A DNA stretch of 8,872 bases from Candidatus Competibacteraceae bacterium (GCA_003527885.1 DPWB01000409.1:2960-11831); one strand, 5' to 3'; counted from the stretch's first letter, positions 1-6,444 are shown. Program-made: numbers and translations. The notes: generated by a model not told the origin, from the letters alone.

Positions 1-639
1 GCCGGCGGTGCGGTCGTCGAAATCCGGCCAGCCGGTGGGAATGCCGGTGATGGGGTTGTCGTGGTGGAACAGGATGTCGATGCGCTCCACCGTGCGCGCC
101 AACAGCTCCTTCATGTTGGAAAAGCCCTGTTGGGCGCGCATCCCCTGTTCGGCGATGGCGAACACGCTTTTCTCGGCGTCGTCCAGCAACTGTTTGCAGT
201 CGCGGCCCTTGGGGTCGTAGGCGCTGTCGGCCACTTCGGTGGCGATGCGGATCAGGTCGCGGCGGATCGCGCGCTCGCGGATGATGTCGCCGTAGGCGCG
301 CACGTTGGCGGCGCTTAGGGTGTCGCGCACCAAAACGCCCAGATAGGCGAAGCCGCCCGCGTCCTGCAATTGGTTGTTGTCTTCCAGCCACTCGGCCAGA
401 GTCAGCAGATCGAAGGGCTTGCCGGTTTCCGACAGCCGGCGGATGGCGCGGAAAATCAGGCGGTGATCGCCGCGGTAAAAGTCGCTTTCATCCAGGCGGT
501 CGGCGATCTGGTCCCAGGTCGAATTATCCAGCATCAGGCCGCCCAGCACCGCTTGTTCGGCTTCAAGCGAATGCGGCGGGACCCGCAGCGCTTCGGCGGC
601 GGCATCCTTACGGCTTGGAAACGGGGTGACGGGCTGCAT
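1..639 (-). CDS. dnaB: Replicative DNA helicase DnaB, N-terminal part (cut by window edge)
   Basis: The reverse strand reads 213 codons from the ATG at 639 to base 1 with no stop. DnaB is the hexameric 5'-3' helicase that unwinds DNA at the replication fork and recruits primase through its N-terminal domain. Visible here are the typical N-terminal start of the family (PPHSLEAEQAVLGG at residues 21-34), the helical N domain to about residue 125 (including LIFRAIRRL near 61 and AYGDIIRERA near 115), the linker, and the beginning of the RecA-like domain (ITGIPTGWPDFDDRTAG at 197-213). The P-loop and the rest of the ATPase domain would lie beyond the window edge; full-length DnaB is about 450-470 residues, so under half is seen. 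No in-frame alternative start is evident just upstream, and the Shine-Dalgarno is weak (a GAG about 10 bases before the ATG). It follows rplI by 182 bases, as in Pseudomonas-type operons. Confidence 0.96.
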   Translation of the reverse strand, partial: MQPVTPFPSRKDAAAEALRVPPHSLEAEQAVLGGLMLDNSTWDQIADRLDESDFYRGDHRLIFRAIRRLSETGKPFDLLTLAEWLEDNNQLQDAGGFAYLGVLVRDTLSAANVRAYGDIIRERAIRRDLIRIATEVADSAYDPKGRDCKQLLDDAEKSVFAIAEQGMRAQQGFSNMKELLARTVERIDILFHHDNPITGIPTGWPDFDDRTAG

Positions 640-821
640 GACGGAACTCTCGGAATGGAACCGGCGATCCGCCGTCCGCCGCGACTGCTTGGCGGTACGG
701 CCTCGAAGCTCCCCGGCGGGGTGAGGGCGCGTGGGCCGACGACCGTCCGTCGCCGGCTGATACCCGCGCGGGTAATGCGGCTTAAGTGTAGTGCAAAGCC
801 CGGTGTGGGTTCCGCCAAATT
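640..821 (-). other. rplI-dnaB intergenic region with two inverted repeats
   Basis: This 182-base gap is noncoding as far as I can see. It holds a perfect 14-base palindrome (761-774) and, next to it, an imperfect inverted repeat with 8-base arms at 735-742 and 750-757 (7 of 8 pairs, 7-base loop). Neither is followed by a T-run on either strand, so they do not look like intrinsic terminators. A TACACT at 785-790 on the minus strand could be a weak -10 box for dnaB, but it has no good -35 partner. Confidence 0.5.
761..774. repeat. Perfect 14-base palindrome upstream of dnaB
   Basis: The sequence TACCCGCGCGGGTA is its own reverse complement; the flanking bases (A on both sides) stop the symmetry. 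It lies 122 bases upstream of the dnaB start and 48 bases downstream of the rplI stop. It could be a protein-binding site or an RNA hairpin in the operon transcript that affects dnaB expression. Its role is unknown, and in GC-rich DNA a palindrome of this length could also be chance. Confidence 0.45.
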
Positions 822-1271
822 TCAGGTTTCGGCGATGATGTTGACCCGGATTTGAGTCTTGACCTCGCTGGGCAGGTGCACATCGACATCGTACTCGCCG
901 GTCTGGCGGATCGGGCCTGCGGGCAGCCGGACTTCGTGTTTTTGCAGCTCGATCCCGGCCGCCGACACGGCGTTGGCGATATCGGCGGCGCCCACCGAGC
1001 CGAACAGCCGGCCTTCGCTGCCGGTTTTGACCGACAGGGTCACGATCAGCTCGGCCAGTTGCGCGGCCCTCGCTTGCGCCTTGGAGAGCGTGTCGCCGGC
1101 GATGCGCTCCAACTCGGCGCGGCGCGCCTCGAAACGCGCCACGTTGGCGGCGGTGGCGGCGGTGGCCTTACCCTTGGGGATGAGAAAGTTCCGGGCGTAA
1201 CCCGGCTTGACCTTGATCCGGTCGCCCAGCGCGCCCAGATTGGCCACTTTTTCCAGTAGGATGATTTCCAT
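822..1271 (-). CDS. rplI: 50S ribosomal protein bL9
   Basis: This encodes a 149-residue protein, the usual bL9 length. bL9 binds domain V of 23S rRNA near the base of the L1 stalk and is linked to reading-frame maintenance. The start [36 protein letters not shown] is shown in the sequence as the N-terminal RNA-binding domain (residues 1 to about 36); its GYARNFLIP segment (24-32) is the family signature. A long Ala/Glu-rich connecting helix follows (about 41-75), then the C-terminal domain with EGRLFGSV near residue 86. A GGAG seven bases before the ATG supports the start. The gene lies 47 bases after the membrane-protein gene and upstream of dnaB in the same direction, so it is probably part of the rpsF operon. 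Confidence 0.98.
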   Translation of the reverse strand: MEIILLEKVANLGALGDRIKVKPGYARNFLIPKGKATAATAANVARFEARRAELERIAGDTLSKAQARAAQLAELIVTLSVKTGSEGRLFGSVGAADIANAVSAAGIELQKHEVRLPAGPIRQTGEYDVDVHLPSEVKTQIRVNIIAET

Positions 1272-1318
1272 GACTAAACTCCAAAGACAGCACGACGTGA
1301 GTTAAACGGACGGCCCGT

Positions 1319-2236
1319 TCAGCGCGCGCCCGGACGCGCTCCGATCCGGTTGCGAAAGTCCGCCCAGGCGTCGGCGACGCCCAACGCGATGACCGCCTGC
1401 GACAGCAGCGGAACCAGCAGCAAGTAAAACACCAGCAGCCAAGCGGGGGAGAGCTGTAGTTTGAACGCCAGCGCGTGAACGAGCGCGATACCCTGTAGAG
1501 TGTATAGCGTTCCCAGAACCAACGCCAAGTTGCTCAAGGGCGGCCAGCCGGACCACAGCGCCGCCGCAAACAGCGCCAAGGTTAGCGCGGCGAGCGGCCG
1601 ACCCAGCCGCAAGCCCCGAATTTCGGGGCCAAAACCGCCGGGATTGAACAGCAGCGCCTGCCACCAGCGGCCCAGGAGCAAGCCCGACAGCGCCACCAAG
1701 AGAACCGCGCTGACGATATGGCCCGGCAGGTAAGGCGCCCAGCCTTCGATCAGCTGTAGCAGTCGATCCAGGAATGCGCGGTCCGCGGTCGATCCGAGCG
1801 AGCCGGTGTTCGCCAGTTCCTGACGGATGCCGGACAGCATGGCGCCCCACCGGGTGGTCGGGTCGTCCATGACCAGATAGAAACCCGCCACCCCCAGCAG
1901 CCCCAGCAGAGCCGCCACCTGAAAGGTTCGCGACAGGGAGACGGTCGCGCGCAGGGTGGCCGCCAACAACACCAGCGGCAACCAGCAGGACAGCAGCACT
2001 TGCAGCATCGACCAAGGCTCGCCGAGGACCAGCCACGCCAGTCCGGCGGCTCCCAGTCCCGCCGAGACGGTGATCGGCGCGCCCGCGAGCACGCCTCGGC
2101 GCAAGGCGATCAAGGCAATGATCGCTGTCGCCACGACCAGAAAGGGCGGGAGCAGCCAAAACAAAACGGCCGAAGCGGCGGCGGTCAGCGCCGCCGCCGG
2201 GCGGCTGCGCATGACAAAAGCGGCGAGCGACCGCAC
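1319..2236 (-). CDS. DUF2232-type multi-pass membrane protein in the ribosomal operon
   Basis: This is a 305-residue, strongly hydrophobic protein of unknown biochemical function. Probable membrane segments lie near residues 16-46, 54-72, 76-98, 105-123, 170-190, 213-230, 235-256 and 264-290, with a more polar loop around 124-168 (DDPTTRWG, TADRAFLDRL). A membrane protein assigned to DUF2232 commonly sits between rpsR and rplI in Pseudomonas and relatives; the family call rests on this position, the size and the hydrophobicity pattern. The longest reading starts at a GTG (2234-2236) with a GGAA about 10 bases upstream; an ATG eight codons later (2210-2212) is an equally possible start. The gene lies 44 bases after rpsR and 47 before rplI, so it should be co-transcribed with them. 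An overlapping antiparallel-free reading in another frame of this strand is a GC-rich shadow. Confidence 0.85.
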   Translation of the reverse strand: MRSLAAFVMRSRPAAALTAAASAVLFWLLPPFLVVATAIIALIALRRGVLAGAPITVSAGLGAAGLAWLVLGEPWSMLQVLLSCWLPLVLLAATLRATVSLSRTFQVAALLGLLGVAGFYLVMDDPTTRWGAMLSGIRQELANTGSLGSTADRAFLDRLLQLIEGWAPYLPGHIVSAVLLVALSGLLLGRWWQALLFNPGGFGPEIRGLRLGRPLAALTLALFAAALWSGWPPLSNLALVLGTLYTLQGIALVHALAFKLQLSPAWLLVFYLLLVPLLSQAVIALGVADAWADFRNRIGARPGAR

Positions 2237-2280
2237 GGCAAGCGGTTCCGCGACCGGCTGGCGGCAGCGTGTGCTCGCGG

Positions 2281-2505
2281 CTAATGCCGGTCGCAGTACG
2301 GGAGCAGGGCCAGAAACCGGGCCCGCTTGATCGCGACCGACAGTTGGCGCTGGTAGCGGGTTTTGGTGCCGGTAATGCGGCTCGGTACGATTTTGCCGGT
2401 TTCCGTGATGTAGTTTTTCAGGGTGACGATGTCCTTGTAATCGATTTCCTTAACGCCTTCGGCGGTGAACCGACAGAATTTCTTGCGACGAAAAAAGCGC
2501 GACAT
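2281..2505 (-). CDS. rpsR: 30S ribosomal protein bS18
   Basis: This encodes 74 residues, the normal bS18 length. bS18 forms a heterodimer with bS6 and binds the central domain of 16S rRNA on the small-subunit platform. The N-terminal RRKKFCRF (residues 6-13), the central [16 protein letters not shown] (28-43) and the basic C-terminal stretch [21 protein letters not shown] (50-70) are all typical. A GAGGG about 12 bases before the ATG can serve as Shine-Dalgarno. The gene is second in the operon, separated from rpsF by an unusually long gap of about 200 bases. Confidence 0.98.
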   Translation of the reverse strand: MSRFFRRKKFCRFTAEGVKEIDYKDIVTLKNYITETGKIVPSRITGTKTRYQRQLSVAIKRARFLALLPYCDRH

Positions 2506-2706
2506 GATGCATTAACCCTCAAAAGGTGTTTGTAGTAAGCGGCCACCGAACTTTGCGGCGGCGGAGCGCGGGTTCAGGTCGTCGGCGCCGCCGGCGCGCC
2601 CGTGGCCGAGCCAAAGGCTTTGCGCCCCTCGAACGCGGCGCCAACGAGACTTGCGGGATTCGCCCCTAGCAGGATCGCGGCGGGTACGAGGACGCCAGTC
2701 AGACGC
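2506..2706 (-). other. Long rpsF-rpsR intercistronic gap
   Basis: These 201 bases between the rpsF stop and the rpsR start contain no ATG-started reading frame on the operon strand and no tRNA or clear promoter. The position is the one held by priB (about 100 codons) in enteric bacteria, but the gap is too short for it and nothing resembling PriB is encoded. The stretch is very GC-rich, with small GC-only palindromes near 2583-2600, then turns AT-richer just before the rpsR ribosome binding site. Confidence 0.5.
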
Positions 2707-3135
2707 TCAGGCCGCCTCGTCGTCGACGTCGGTTTCCTCATCGTCAACGTCTTCGCGGCTCAGGCGCTCCTCGCGCTCGCCTTGGCCATCGCGATCCGGG
2801 TGGCCTTCGCGCTCGTCGCGCGATTTGATGAGCGGCGAGGGCTCGGTTTCGGGGGTGTCGCGCTGGATGACGAGATTGCGGATGACGGCATCGTTGAAAC
2901 GGAACGCGCTCTGCATTTCCTGGAGCACCGCCAAGCTGCATTCCACATTCATCAACACGTAGTGGGCTTTGTGAATCTTGTTGATGGGGTAAGCCAGCTG
3001 GCGGCGGCCCCAGTCTTCCAGACGGTGGATTTGCCCGCCGTCCTCCTGGATCATGGCGCGGTAGCGCTCGATCATGGCCGGGACTTGTTCGCTCTGGTCG
3101 GGATGGACCAGAAAGACGATTTCGTAATGTCGCAT
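2707..3135 (-). CDS. rpsF: 30S ribosomal protein bS6
   Basis: This encodes a 142-residue bS6, which pairs with bS18 on the 30S platform. The ferredoxin-like core is clear: [14 protein letters not shown] at the start, the [13 protein letters not shown] segment (residues 41-53), HYVLMNVEC (58-66) and the [14 protein letters not shown] strand (80-93). From about residue 95 it continues as a long charged tail (many Arg/Asp/Glu), ending in an acidic run [10 protein letters not shown]. bS6 tails vary in length between species, and in E. coli the C-terminus is modified with glutamate by RimK. An AAGGAG five bases before the ATG at 3135 fixes the start; a TTG one codon upstream is not needed. It is the first gene of the operon, read divergently from cobU. 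Confidence 0.98.
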   Translation of the reverse strand: MRHYEIVFLVHPDQSEQVPAMIERYRAMIQEDGGQIHRLEDWGRRQLAYPINKIHKAHYVLMNVECSLAVLQEMQSAFRFNDAVIRNLVIQRDTPETEPSPLIKSRDEREGHPDRDGQGEREERLSREDVDDEETDVDDEAA

Positions 3136-3140
3136 CAAGG

Positions 3141-3146
3141 CTCCTT
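3141..3146 (-). promoter_or_regulatory. rpsF ribosome binding site
   Basis: The minus strand reads AAGGAG, five bases before the rpsF ATG. This is a near-perfect Shine-Dalgarno and decides in favour of ATG 3135 over the TTG immediately upstream. Confidence 0.85.
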
Positions 3147-3155
3147 ACGGATAAT

Positions 3156-3195
3156 GACCGCCTCCCGCGGCGCGGTGAGGCAAGGAGGGGCGGTC
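3156..3195 (-). promoter_or_regulatory. Candidate S6:S18-binding leader hairpin of rpsF
   Basis: In the rpsF leader, perfect 7-base arms GACCGCC (3195-3189) and GGCGGTC (3162-3156) enclose 26 bases. A smaller inner stem CCGC/GCGG with a 3-base loop is possible inside, together with several CCG triplets. In many bacteria the rpsF 5' leader carries an RNA element with a conserved CCG that binds the S6:S18 complex and represses the operon; position, orientation and CCG content fit that element. I inferred the fold by eye and did not align it to the family model. The hairpin ends 20 bases before the ATG, so it could influence access to the ribosome binding site. Confidence 0.45.
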
Positions 3196-3218
3196 CGAGC
3201 GGGCCGCAAAAAACAATC

Positions 3219-3247
3219 ATTCTATGGGGAAACGTCGGGCCGTGCAA
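3219..3247 (-). promoter_or_regulatory. Sigma-70 promoter of the rpsF operon
   Basis: On the minus strand, TTGCAC (3247-3242) is followed after exactly 17 bases by TAGAAT (3224-3219). Four of six -35 positions and five of six -10 positions match the sigma-70 consensus, with ideal spacing. Transcription would start near 3212, giving a leader of about 77 bases that includes the candidate S6:S18 hairpin. This is the best promoter match I see in the window, as expected for a ribosomal-protein operon. Confidence 0.75.
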
Positions 3248-3282
3248 CGCCGCGCCGCGCGATGGGCGGATTCGCCAGAGGG

Positions 3283-3310
3283 TTCCAAGTGGCGCGATTC
3301 CGCCTACAAT
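3283..3310 (+). promoter_or_regulatory. Possible cobU promoter
   Basis: TACAAT at 3305-3310 matches the -10 consensus at five of six positions. Upstream, TTCCAA (3283-3288, spacer 16) is only a poor -35 box. The resulting leader would be about 47 bases. A second AT-rich stretch, TATTATAAG at 3347-3355, could also act as a -10 box and would start transcription almost at the cobU ATG. Both are suggestions from sequence only. Confidence 0.3.
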
Positions 3311-3363
3311 TGAGCGAGGCTCCGCCGGTTCGGCGCACGGGATAACTATTATAAGATCATGCC

Positions 3364-3882
3364 ATGAAAGAATTTGTTATCGGTGGCGCGCGCTCGGGCA
3401 AGAGCGCTTTCGCCCAGCGGCGCGCTCTCGAAGGCGGGTTGAGCGTCATCTATGTCGCCACCGCGCAAGCCGGCGACCGGGAAATGGCCGAGCGCATCGT
3501 CCGCCATCGCGCCGAACGCCCCTCCGCCTGGGGCCTGGTGGAAGAACCCTTGGCCTTGGCCGAAGCGTTGACCGCCCACGCCGCGCCAGATCGTTGCCTG
3601 TTGGTCGATTGTCTGACCCTGTGGTCCAGCAACCTACTGGCCGCCGGCGTCGAGCGCGCGGCGGCGGAAACCGATCGGTTGCTCGCCGTTCTCCCGGCCT
3701 TGCCCGGTCACATCGTGCTGGTCAGCAACGAAGTGGGGCAGGGCATCGTACCCGCCAACCCCTCGGCCCGCCGTTTTCGCGACGAGGCCGGCCGCTTGCA
3801 CCAGGCGGTCGCCAGCCGCTGCGACCGGGTGACTTTGGTGGTTGCCGGGCTCCCTCTTACCCTCAAGGACTGTCTCGCATGA
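3364..3882 (+). CDS. cobU: Adenosylcobinamide kinase / adenosylcobinamide-phosphate guanylyltransferase
   Basis: This 172-residue bifunctional enzyme phosphorylates adenosylcobinamide and then transfers GMP to give adenosylcobinamide-GDP, the activated corrinoid for nucleotide-loop assembly. The P-loop GGARSGKS is at residues 7-14. His48 in RHRAERP (47-53) matches the histidine that carries GMP in Salmonella CobU. VDCLTLW (81-87) is the Walker B-like segment, and [10 protein letters not shown] (121-130) is a family signature. The length is normal. An in-frame TAA at 3352-3354 with no start codon in between makes ATG 3364 the only possible start, yet there is no good Shine-Dalgarno before it. 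The stop overlaps the cobT start by four bases (ATGA), so it is first in a coupled cob operon and divergent from rpsF. Confidence 0.97.
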   Translation: MKEFVIGGARSGKSAFAQRRALEGGLSVIYVATAQAGDREMAERIVRHRAERPSAWGLVEEPLALAEALTAHAAPDRCLLVDCLTLWSSNLLAAGVERAAAETDRLLAVLPALPGHIVLVSNEVGQGIVPANPSARRFRDEAGRLHQAVASRCDRVTLVVAGLPLTLKDCLA

Positions 3883-4922
3883 GCTCTCACTGGTATGACG
3901 ACCCGATCGCTGCTTCCGATAACGCCGTGCGGGTCGCCGCTCGCGAGCGGCAGGCGCAACTGACCAAGCCGCCCGGTTCTCTGGGTCGACTGGAAGAGCT
4001 CGGGGTCATGCTGGCGGCCATGCAGGGCACCCAACGGCCGCGTTTGGACCAGATCTGGATCACCGTGTTCGCCGGCGATCACGGCGTGGTCGCCGAGGGC
4101 GTTTCGGCTTTCCCGCAGGCGGTGACCGCCGAGATGGTGCGCAACTTCGCGCGCGGCGGCGCGGCGATCAGCGTGCTGGCCCGGGAATGGAACGCGCGGC
4201 TCGAGGTGGTGAACGTCGGTACGGCGCGGGCCATGCCGGAGCTGCCGGGCGTGTTGGATGCGCGGGTCGGACCCGGCACCGCCAATTTTGTCGGGGGTCC
4301 CGCCATGACTTCCGAGCAGTTGCGCGCCGCGTTGGCGGCGGGCCACGATGCCGCCGAACGGGCCGTGATCGGCGGGGCGCAGTTGTTCGTCGGCGGGGAG
4401 ATGGGCATCGGCAACACCACCAGCGCGGCCGCCGTCGCCTGCTCCCTGTTGGGGTTGCCCGCCGAAAAACTGGCCGGTCCCGGCACCGGATTGGATGACG
4501 CCGGCATCGCCCGCAAGGCGCGCGTGATCGAACGGGCGCTGGCCCGGCATCGCAGCGACCGGCCGCTCGAGGCGCTGCAACGCTTGGGCGGCTTCGAGAT
4601 CGCCGCGCTGGCGGGCGCTTATCTGCGCTGCGGCCAGCTCGGCGTGCCGGCGCTGGTGGATGGGTTCATCGCCACCGCCGCCGCGCTGGCGGCGGTGCGG
4701 TTGCGGCCGGAGTTGGCGGCTTGGTTGTTCTACGCGCACTGTTCCGCCGAACCGGGCCATCGCTGTCTGTTGGACGCCTTGCAGGCCAGCCCGTTGCTCG
4801 CGTTGGACCTGCGGCTGGGCGAGGCGAGCGGGGCGGCGGTGGCGATGCCAATCCTGCGCGCCGCCGCCGCCTTGCACGCGGGGATGGCGACCTTCGCCGA
4901 AGCGGGGGTCTCGCGGGCATGA
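3879..4922 (+). CDS. cobT: Nicotinate-nucleotide--dimethylbenzimidazole phosphoribosyltransferase
   Basis: This 347-residue enzyme transfers phosphoribose from nicotinate mononucleotide to 5,6-dimethylbenzimidazole, giving alpha-ribazole 5'-phosphate, the lower-ligand precursor of cobalamin. Family motifs run in order: [15 protein letters not shown] (28-42), FAGDHGV (64-70), [14 protein letters not shown] (74-87), GPGTANF (131-137), [14 protein letters not shown] (172-185), GPGTGLD (200-206), [11 protein letters not shown] (237-247) and LGEASGAA (313-320). Glu315 in the last motif aligns with the catalytic glutamate of Salmonella CobT (Glu317). The length is typical. The ATG sits in the ATGA overlap with the cobU stop, and the gene ends in another ATGA overlap with the phosphatase gene, indicating translational coupling. 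Confidence 0.98.
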   Translation: MSSHWYDDPIAASDNAVRVAARERQAQLTKPPGSLGRLEELGVMLAAMQGTQRPRLDQIWITVFAGDHGVVAEGVSAFPQAVTAEMVRNFARGGAAISVLAREWNARLEVVNVGTARAMPELPGVLDARVGPGTANFVGGPAMTSEQLRAALAAGHDAAERAVIGGAQLFVGGEMGIGNTTSAAAVACSLLGLPAEKLAGPGTGLDDAGIARKARVIERALARHRSDRPLEALQRLGGFEIAALAGAYLRCGQLGVPALVDGFIATAAALAAVRLRPELAAWLFYAHCSAEPGHRCLLDALQASPLLALDLRLGEASGAAVAMPILRAAAALHAGMATFAEAGVSRA

Positions 4923-5524
4923 GCGAATTTACCGTGGTGGATTTGTTGCGGCACGGCGAGCCGGAGGGAGGGCAAAAATTCCGGGGCGCGATCGACGATC
5001 CCTTGAGCGCGCTCGGCTGGCGGCAGATGCGGGCGACGGTGGGCGCCTGTCGCGACTGGGAGGCTGTGATCAGCTCGCCGCTGCGCCGCTGCGCCGCTTT
5101 CGCCCGCGAATTGAGCGAGCAACTGAACCGGCCCCTGGCCATCGACAGCGGCTTCAGCGAGTTGAGCTTCGGCATCTGGGAAGGCCGCGCCGTCGCCGAG
5201 GTCAGCGCCGCGGAACCGGCCGCGCTGGGGCGTTTCTGGCGCGATCCGGTCGCCCATCCGATCCCGCAAGGCGAACCGGTCGCCGATTTCGACCGGCGGG
5301 TCGGCCGGGCGTGGGACGAGTTGCTGCGCGGCTACCGGGGCCGGCACGTGTTGCTGGTCGCGCACGGCGGGGTCATTCGCATGATCCTGCGCCGGTTGCT
5401 GGAGATGCCGTTGCACCGCATCTGGCGAATCGAGGTGCCCTACGCGGCGCTCAGCCGGATCCGCCAGCATTGCGATCCCCAGGCCGAGCCGCATTTGGTG
5501 TTCCACAACGGTCGCTTGACCTGA
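4919..5524 (+). CDS. cobC: Histidine phosphatase, probable alpha-ribazole phosphatase (CobC-like)
   Basis: This 201-residue protein belongs to the histidine phosphatase (phosphoglycerate mutase-like) superfamily. The catalytic RHGE is at residues 11-14 (His12 would take the phosphate), SSPLRRC at 52-58 supplies a phosphate-binding arginine, Glu81 in the [10 protein letters not shown] segment (80-89) fits the general acid, and the second histidine is in VAHGG (147-151). Superfamily members have many substrates. Placement between cobT and cobS, with a 4-base overlap upstream and a 1-base overlap downstream, points to the step that removes the 5'-phosphate from alpha-ribazole phosphate or from adenosylcobalamin phosphate. 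The sequence alone does not prove the substrate. The reading frame is open further upstream inside cobT, but the ATG in the ATGA overlap gives the normal family N-terminus. Confidence 0.9.
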   Translation: MSEFTVVDLLRHGEPEGGQKFRGAIDDPLSALGWRQMRATVGACRDWEAVISSPLRRCAAFARELSEQLNRPLAIDSGFSELSFGIWEGRAVAEVSAAEPAALGRFWRDPVAHPIPQGEPVADFDRRVGRAWDELLRGYRGRHVLLVAHGGVIRMILRRLLEMPLHRIWRIEVPYAALSRIRQHCDPQAEPHLVFHNGRLT

Positions 5525-6276
5525 TGCGCGCCTTTATTCTGGCGCTGCAATTGTTGACCCGGTTGCCGGTTCCCTTGCTTGGCCCGCCGCCGCAGCCTCG
5601 GGAGCTGGGGTTTTCGGTGCTGTTTTTTCCGGTGGTCGGCGCGGTGATCGGGGCGTTGCTGGCGGGGTTGCACACCGCGCTGTGGTTGACCGATCCCGGT
5701 GTGTTGGCGGGTCTGGTCCTCACCGTTTGGGTCATCTTGACCGGCGGTTTGCATCTGGATGGTTTGGCCGATAGCGCCGATGCCTGGGTCGGCGGTCAGG
5801 GCGACCACGACCGGACGTTGGCGATCATGAAAGACCCGCGTAGCGGCCCTATCGCGATAGCGGTGATCGGCTTGGTCCTGCTGAACAAGTTTGCCGCCTT
5901 GCAAGTGCTGCTGGCCGGCGATGGTCGCACCGTCCTGTTATTGGCTCCGGTGCTGGGCCGCGCGGTGATGGTGTTGCTGCTGGTGACGACGCCCTACGTC
6001 CGGTCTGAAGGCTTGGGCGAACCCTATGCCTTGCACGTGCCGCGCGCCAGCTGTGGGTTGATGGTCTTGGCCAGCGCCGTGACCGCGGTGATGGCGCTCG
6101 GCTGGCAAGGAGGGGCACTGCTCGTTCTTCTGGGAGTCGGGTTTTTCGGCCTCCGGCGTGGCGTGTTGGCGCGCTTGGGCGGGGTGACCGGCGATATTTT
6201 GGGCGCCGCCTGTGAATTGGCTGAAACCGCCGTATTGCTGGGATTGGTGTTGGTGGCGGATTTGGAAATGCCCTGA
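5524..6276 (+). CDS. cobS: Adenosylcobinamide-GDP ribazoletransferase (cobalamin synthase)
   Basis: This 250-residue inner-membrane enzyme joins adenosylcobinamide-GDP with alpha-ribazole or its phosphate, the final assembly step of adenosylcobalamin. Motifs include the N-terminal FILALQLLTRLPVP (4-17), the conserved GGLHLDGLADSADAW (74-88) with acidic residues likely to bind metal, RTLAIMKDPRSGPIA (97-111) and GGVTGDILGA (219-228). Hydrophobic segments near 30-55, 60-75, 110-130, 136-156, 178-192, 197-210 and 235-246 agree with a polytopic protein. The start ATG shares one base with the preceding stop (TGATG at 5522-5526). It is the last gene of the cob cluster; no T-tailed terminator follows it. 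Confidence 0.97.
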   Translation: MRAFILALQLLTRLPVPLLGPPPQPRELGFSVLFFPVVGAVIGALLAGLHTALWLTDPGVLAGLVLTVWVILTGGLHLDGLADSADAWVGGQGDHDRTLAIMKDPRSGPIAIAVIGLVLLNKFAALQVLLAGDGRTVLLLAPVLGRAVMVLLLVTTPYVRSEGLGEPYALHVPRASCGLMVLASAVTAVMALGWQGGALLVLLGVGFFGLRRGVLARLGGVTGDILGAACELAETAVLLGLVLVADLEMP

Positions 6277-6391
6277 GCCTGGGTCCGGGCGGATATCGGG
6301 CGGCTTGTTTCGCCGTGACCCGACCCCGGCTTGCGCGCCGCGCCAACAGCCGGAAGGCTCACCCGTCCTCCCTTGCCCCCGAGCGCCATAA

Positions 6392-6411
6392 ATATTAGAC
6401 TAATCTAATAT
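6392..6411. promoter_or_regulatory. Inverted repeat, candidate repressor operator of the RND operon
   Basis: Perfect 8-base arms ATATTAGA (6392-6399) and TCTAATAT (6404-6411) flank a 4-base centre. It lies about 34-53 bases before the adaptor start, inside the AT-rich block that most likely contains the -10/-35 elements. Efflux operons are often controlled by TetR-, MarR- or ArsR-type repressors that bind such dyads. No regulator gene is in the window, so which family binds is unknown. Confidence 0.55.
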
Positions 6412-6421
6412 ATTAATATAT
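6408..6421. repeat. Second, overlapping 14-base AT palindrome
   Basis: ATATATTAATATAT is a perfect palindrome centred on TTAA, and its left end overlaps the right arm of the neighbouring dyad by four bases. It may be a second operator half, or simply the melting region of the promoter. Confidence 0.5.
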
Positions 6422-6430
6422 CGCCGGCTT

Positions 6431-6437
6431 GGAAGGA
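6431..6437 (+). promoter_or_regulatory. Ribosome binding site of the adaptor gene
   Basis: GGAAGGA ends seven bases before ATG 6445. An in-frame GTG at 6439 is only one base from it, too close to be used, so this site decides for the ATG. Confidence 0.85.
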
Positions 6438-6444
6438 TGTGGTC

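Larger units (their letters stand above)
6277..6444 (+). other. cobS to efflux-operon intergenic region
   Basis: The first 110 bases are GC-rich. They hold one possible stem (CCGGCT and AGCCGG arms about 16 bases apart, near 6329-6356) without a T-run, so no clear intrinsic terminator. From about 6389 to 6421 the composition switches abruptly to nearly pure A/T, which holds the inverted repeats described separately and probably the promoter of the efflux genes. A strong ribosome binding site follows. Confidence 0.55.

Noticed and set aside
1302..2159. Open frame of 285 codons on the same strand as the DUF2232-type gene in another frame
   Set aside because: Its product is Gly/Arg/Ala-rich low-complexity with no membrane pattern; the 1319-2236 frame gives a coherent polytopic protein in the expected operon position.
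2506..2706. priB between rpsF and rpsR
   Set aside because: The gap is too short for about 100 codons and has no ATG-started frame in the operon direction.
3136..3363. Cobalamin riboswitch before cobU
   Set aside because: I looked for the B12-box and the conserved core and found neither; the space is also taken up by the rpsF promoter and leader.
3594..3878. N-terminal extension of the cobT frame back into cobU
   Set aside because: The extension has shadow-like composition. ATG 3879 in the ATGA overlap gives the normal CobT N-terminus.
3708..4877. Long open frame (389 codons) antisense to cobU and cobT
   Set aside because: cobU and cobT are certain on the other strand. The antisense protein is rich in Arg, Gln, Gly and Ala without known motifs, as usual for shadows in GC-rich genes.
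4660..5523. Upstream extension of the cobS frame through the phosphatase gene
   Set aside because: The extension is Arg/Pro/Ala-rich shadow of cobT and cobC. The ATG at 5524 gives the typical CobS start.
6329..6356. Intrinsic terminator after cobS
   Set aside because: Six-base arms are present but the loop is long and no T-run follows.
6439..6444. GTG start two codons before the adaptor ATG
   Set aside because: It lies one base from the Shine-Dalgarno, too close for initiation; ATG 6445 has ideal spacing.
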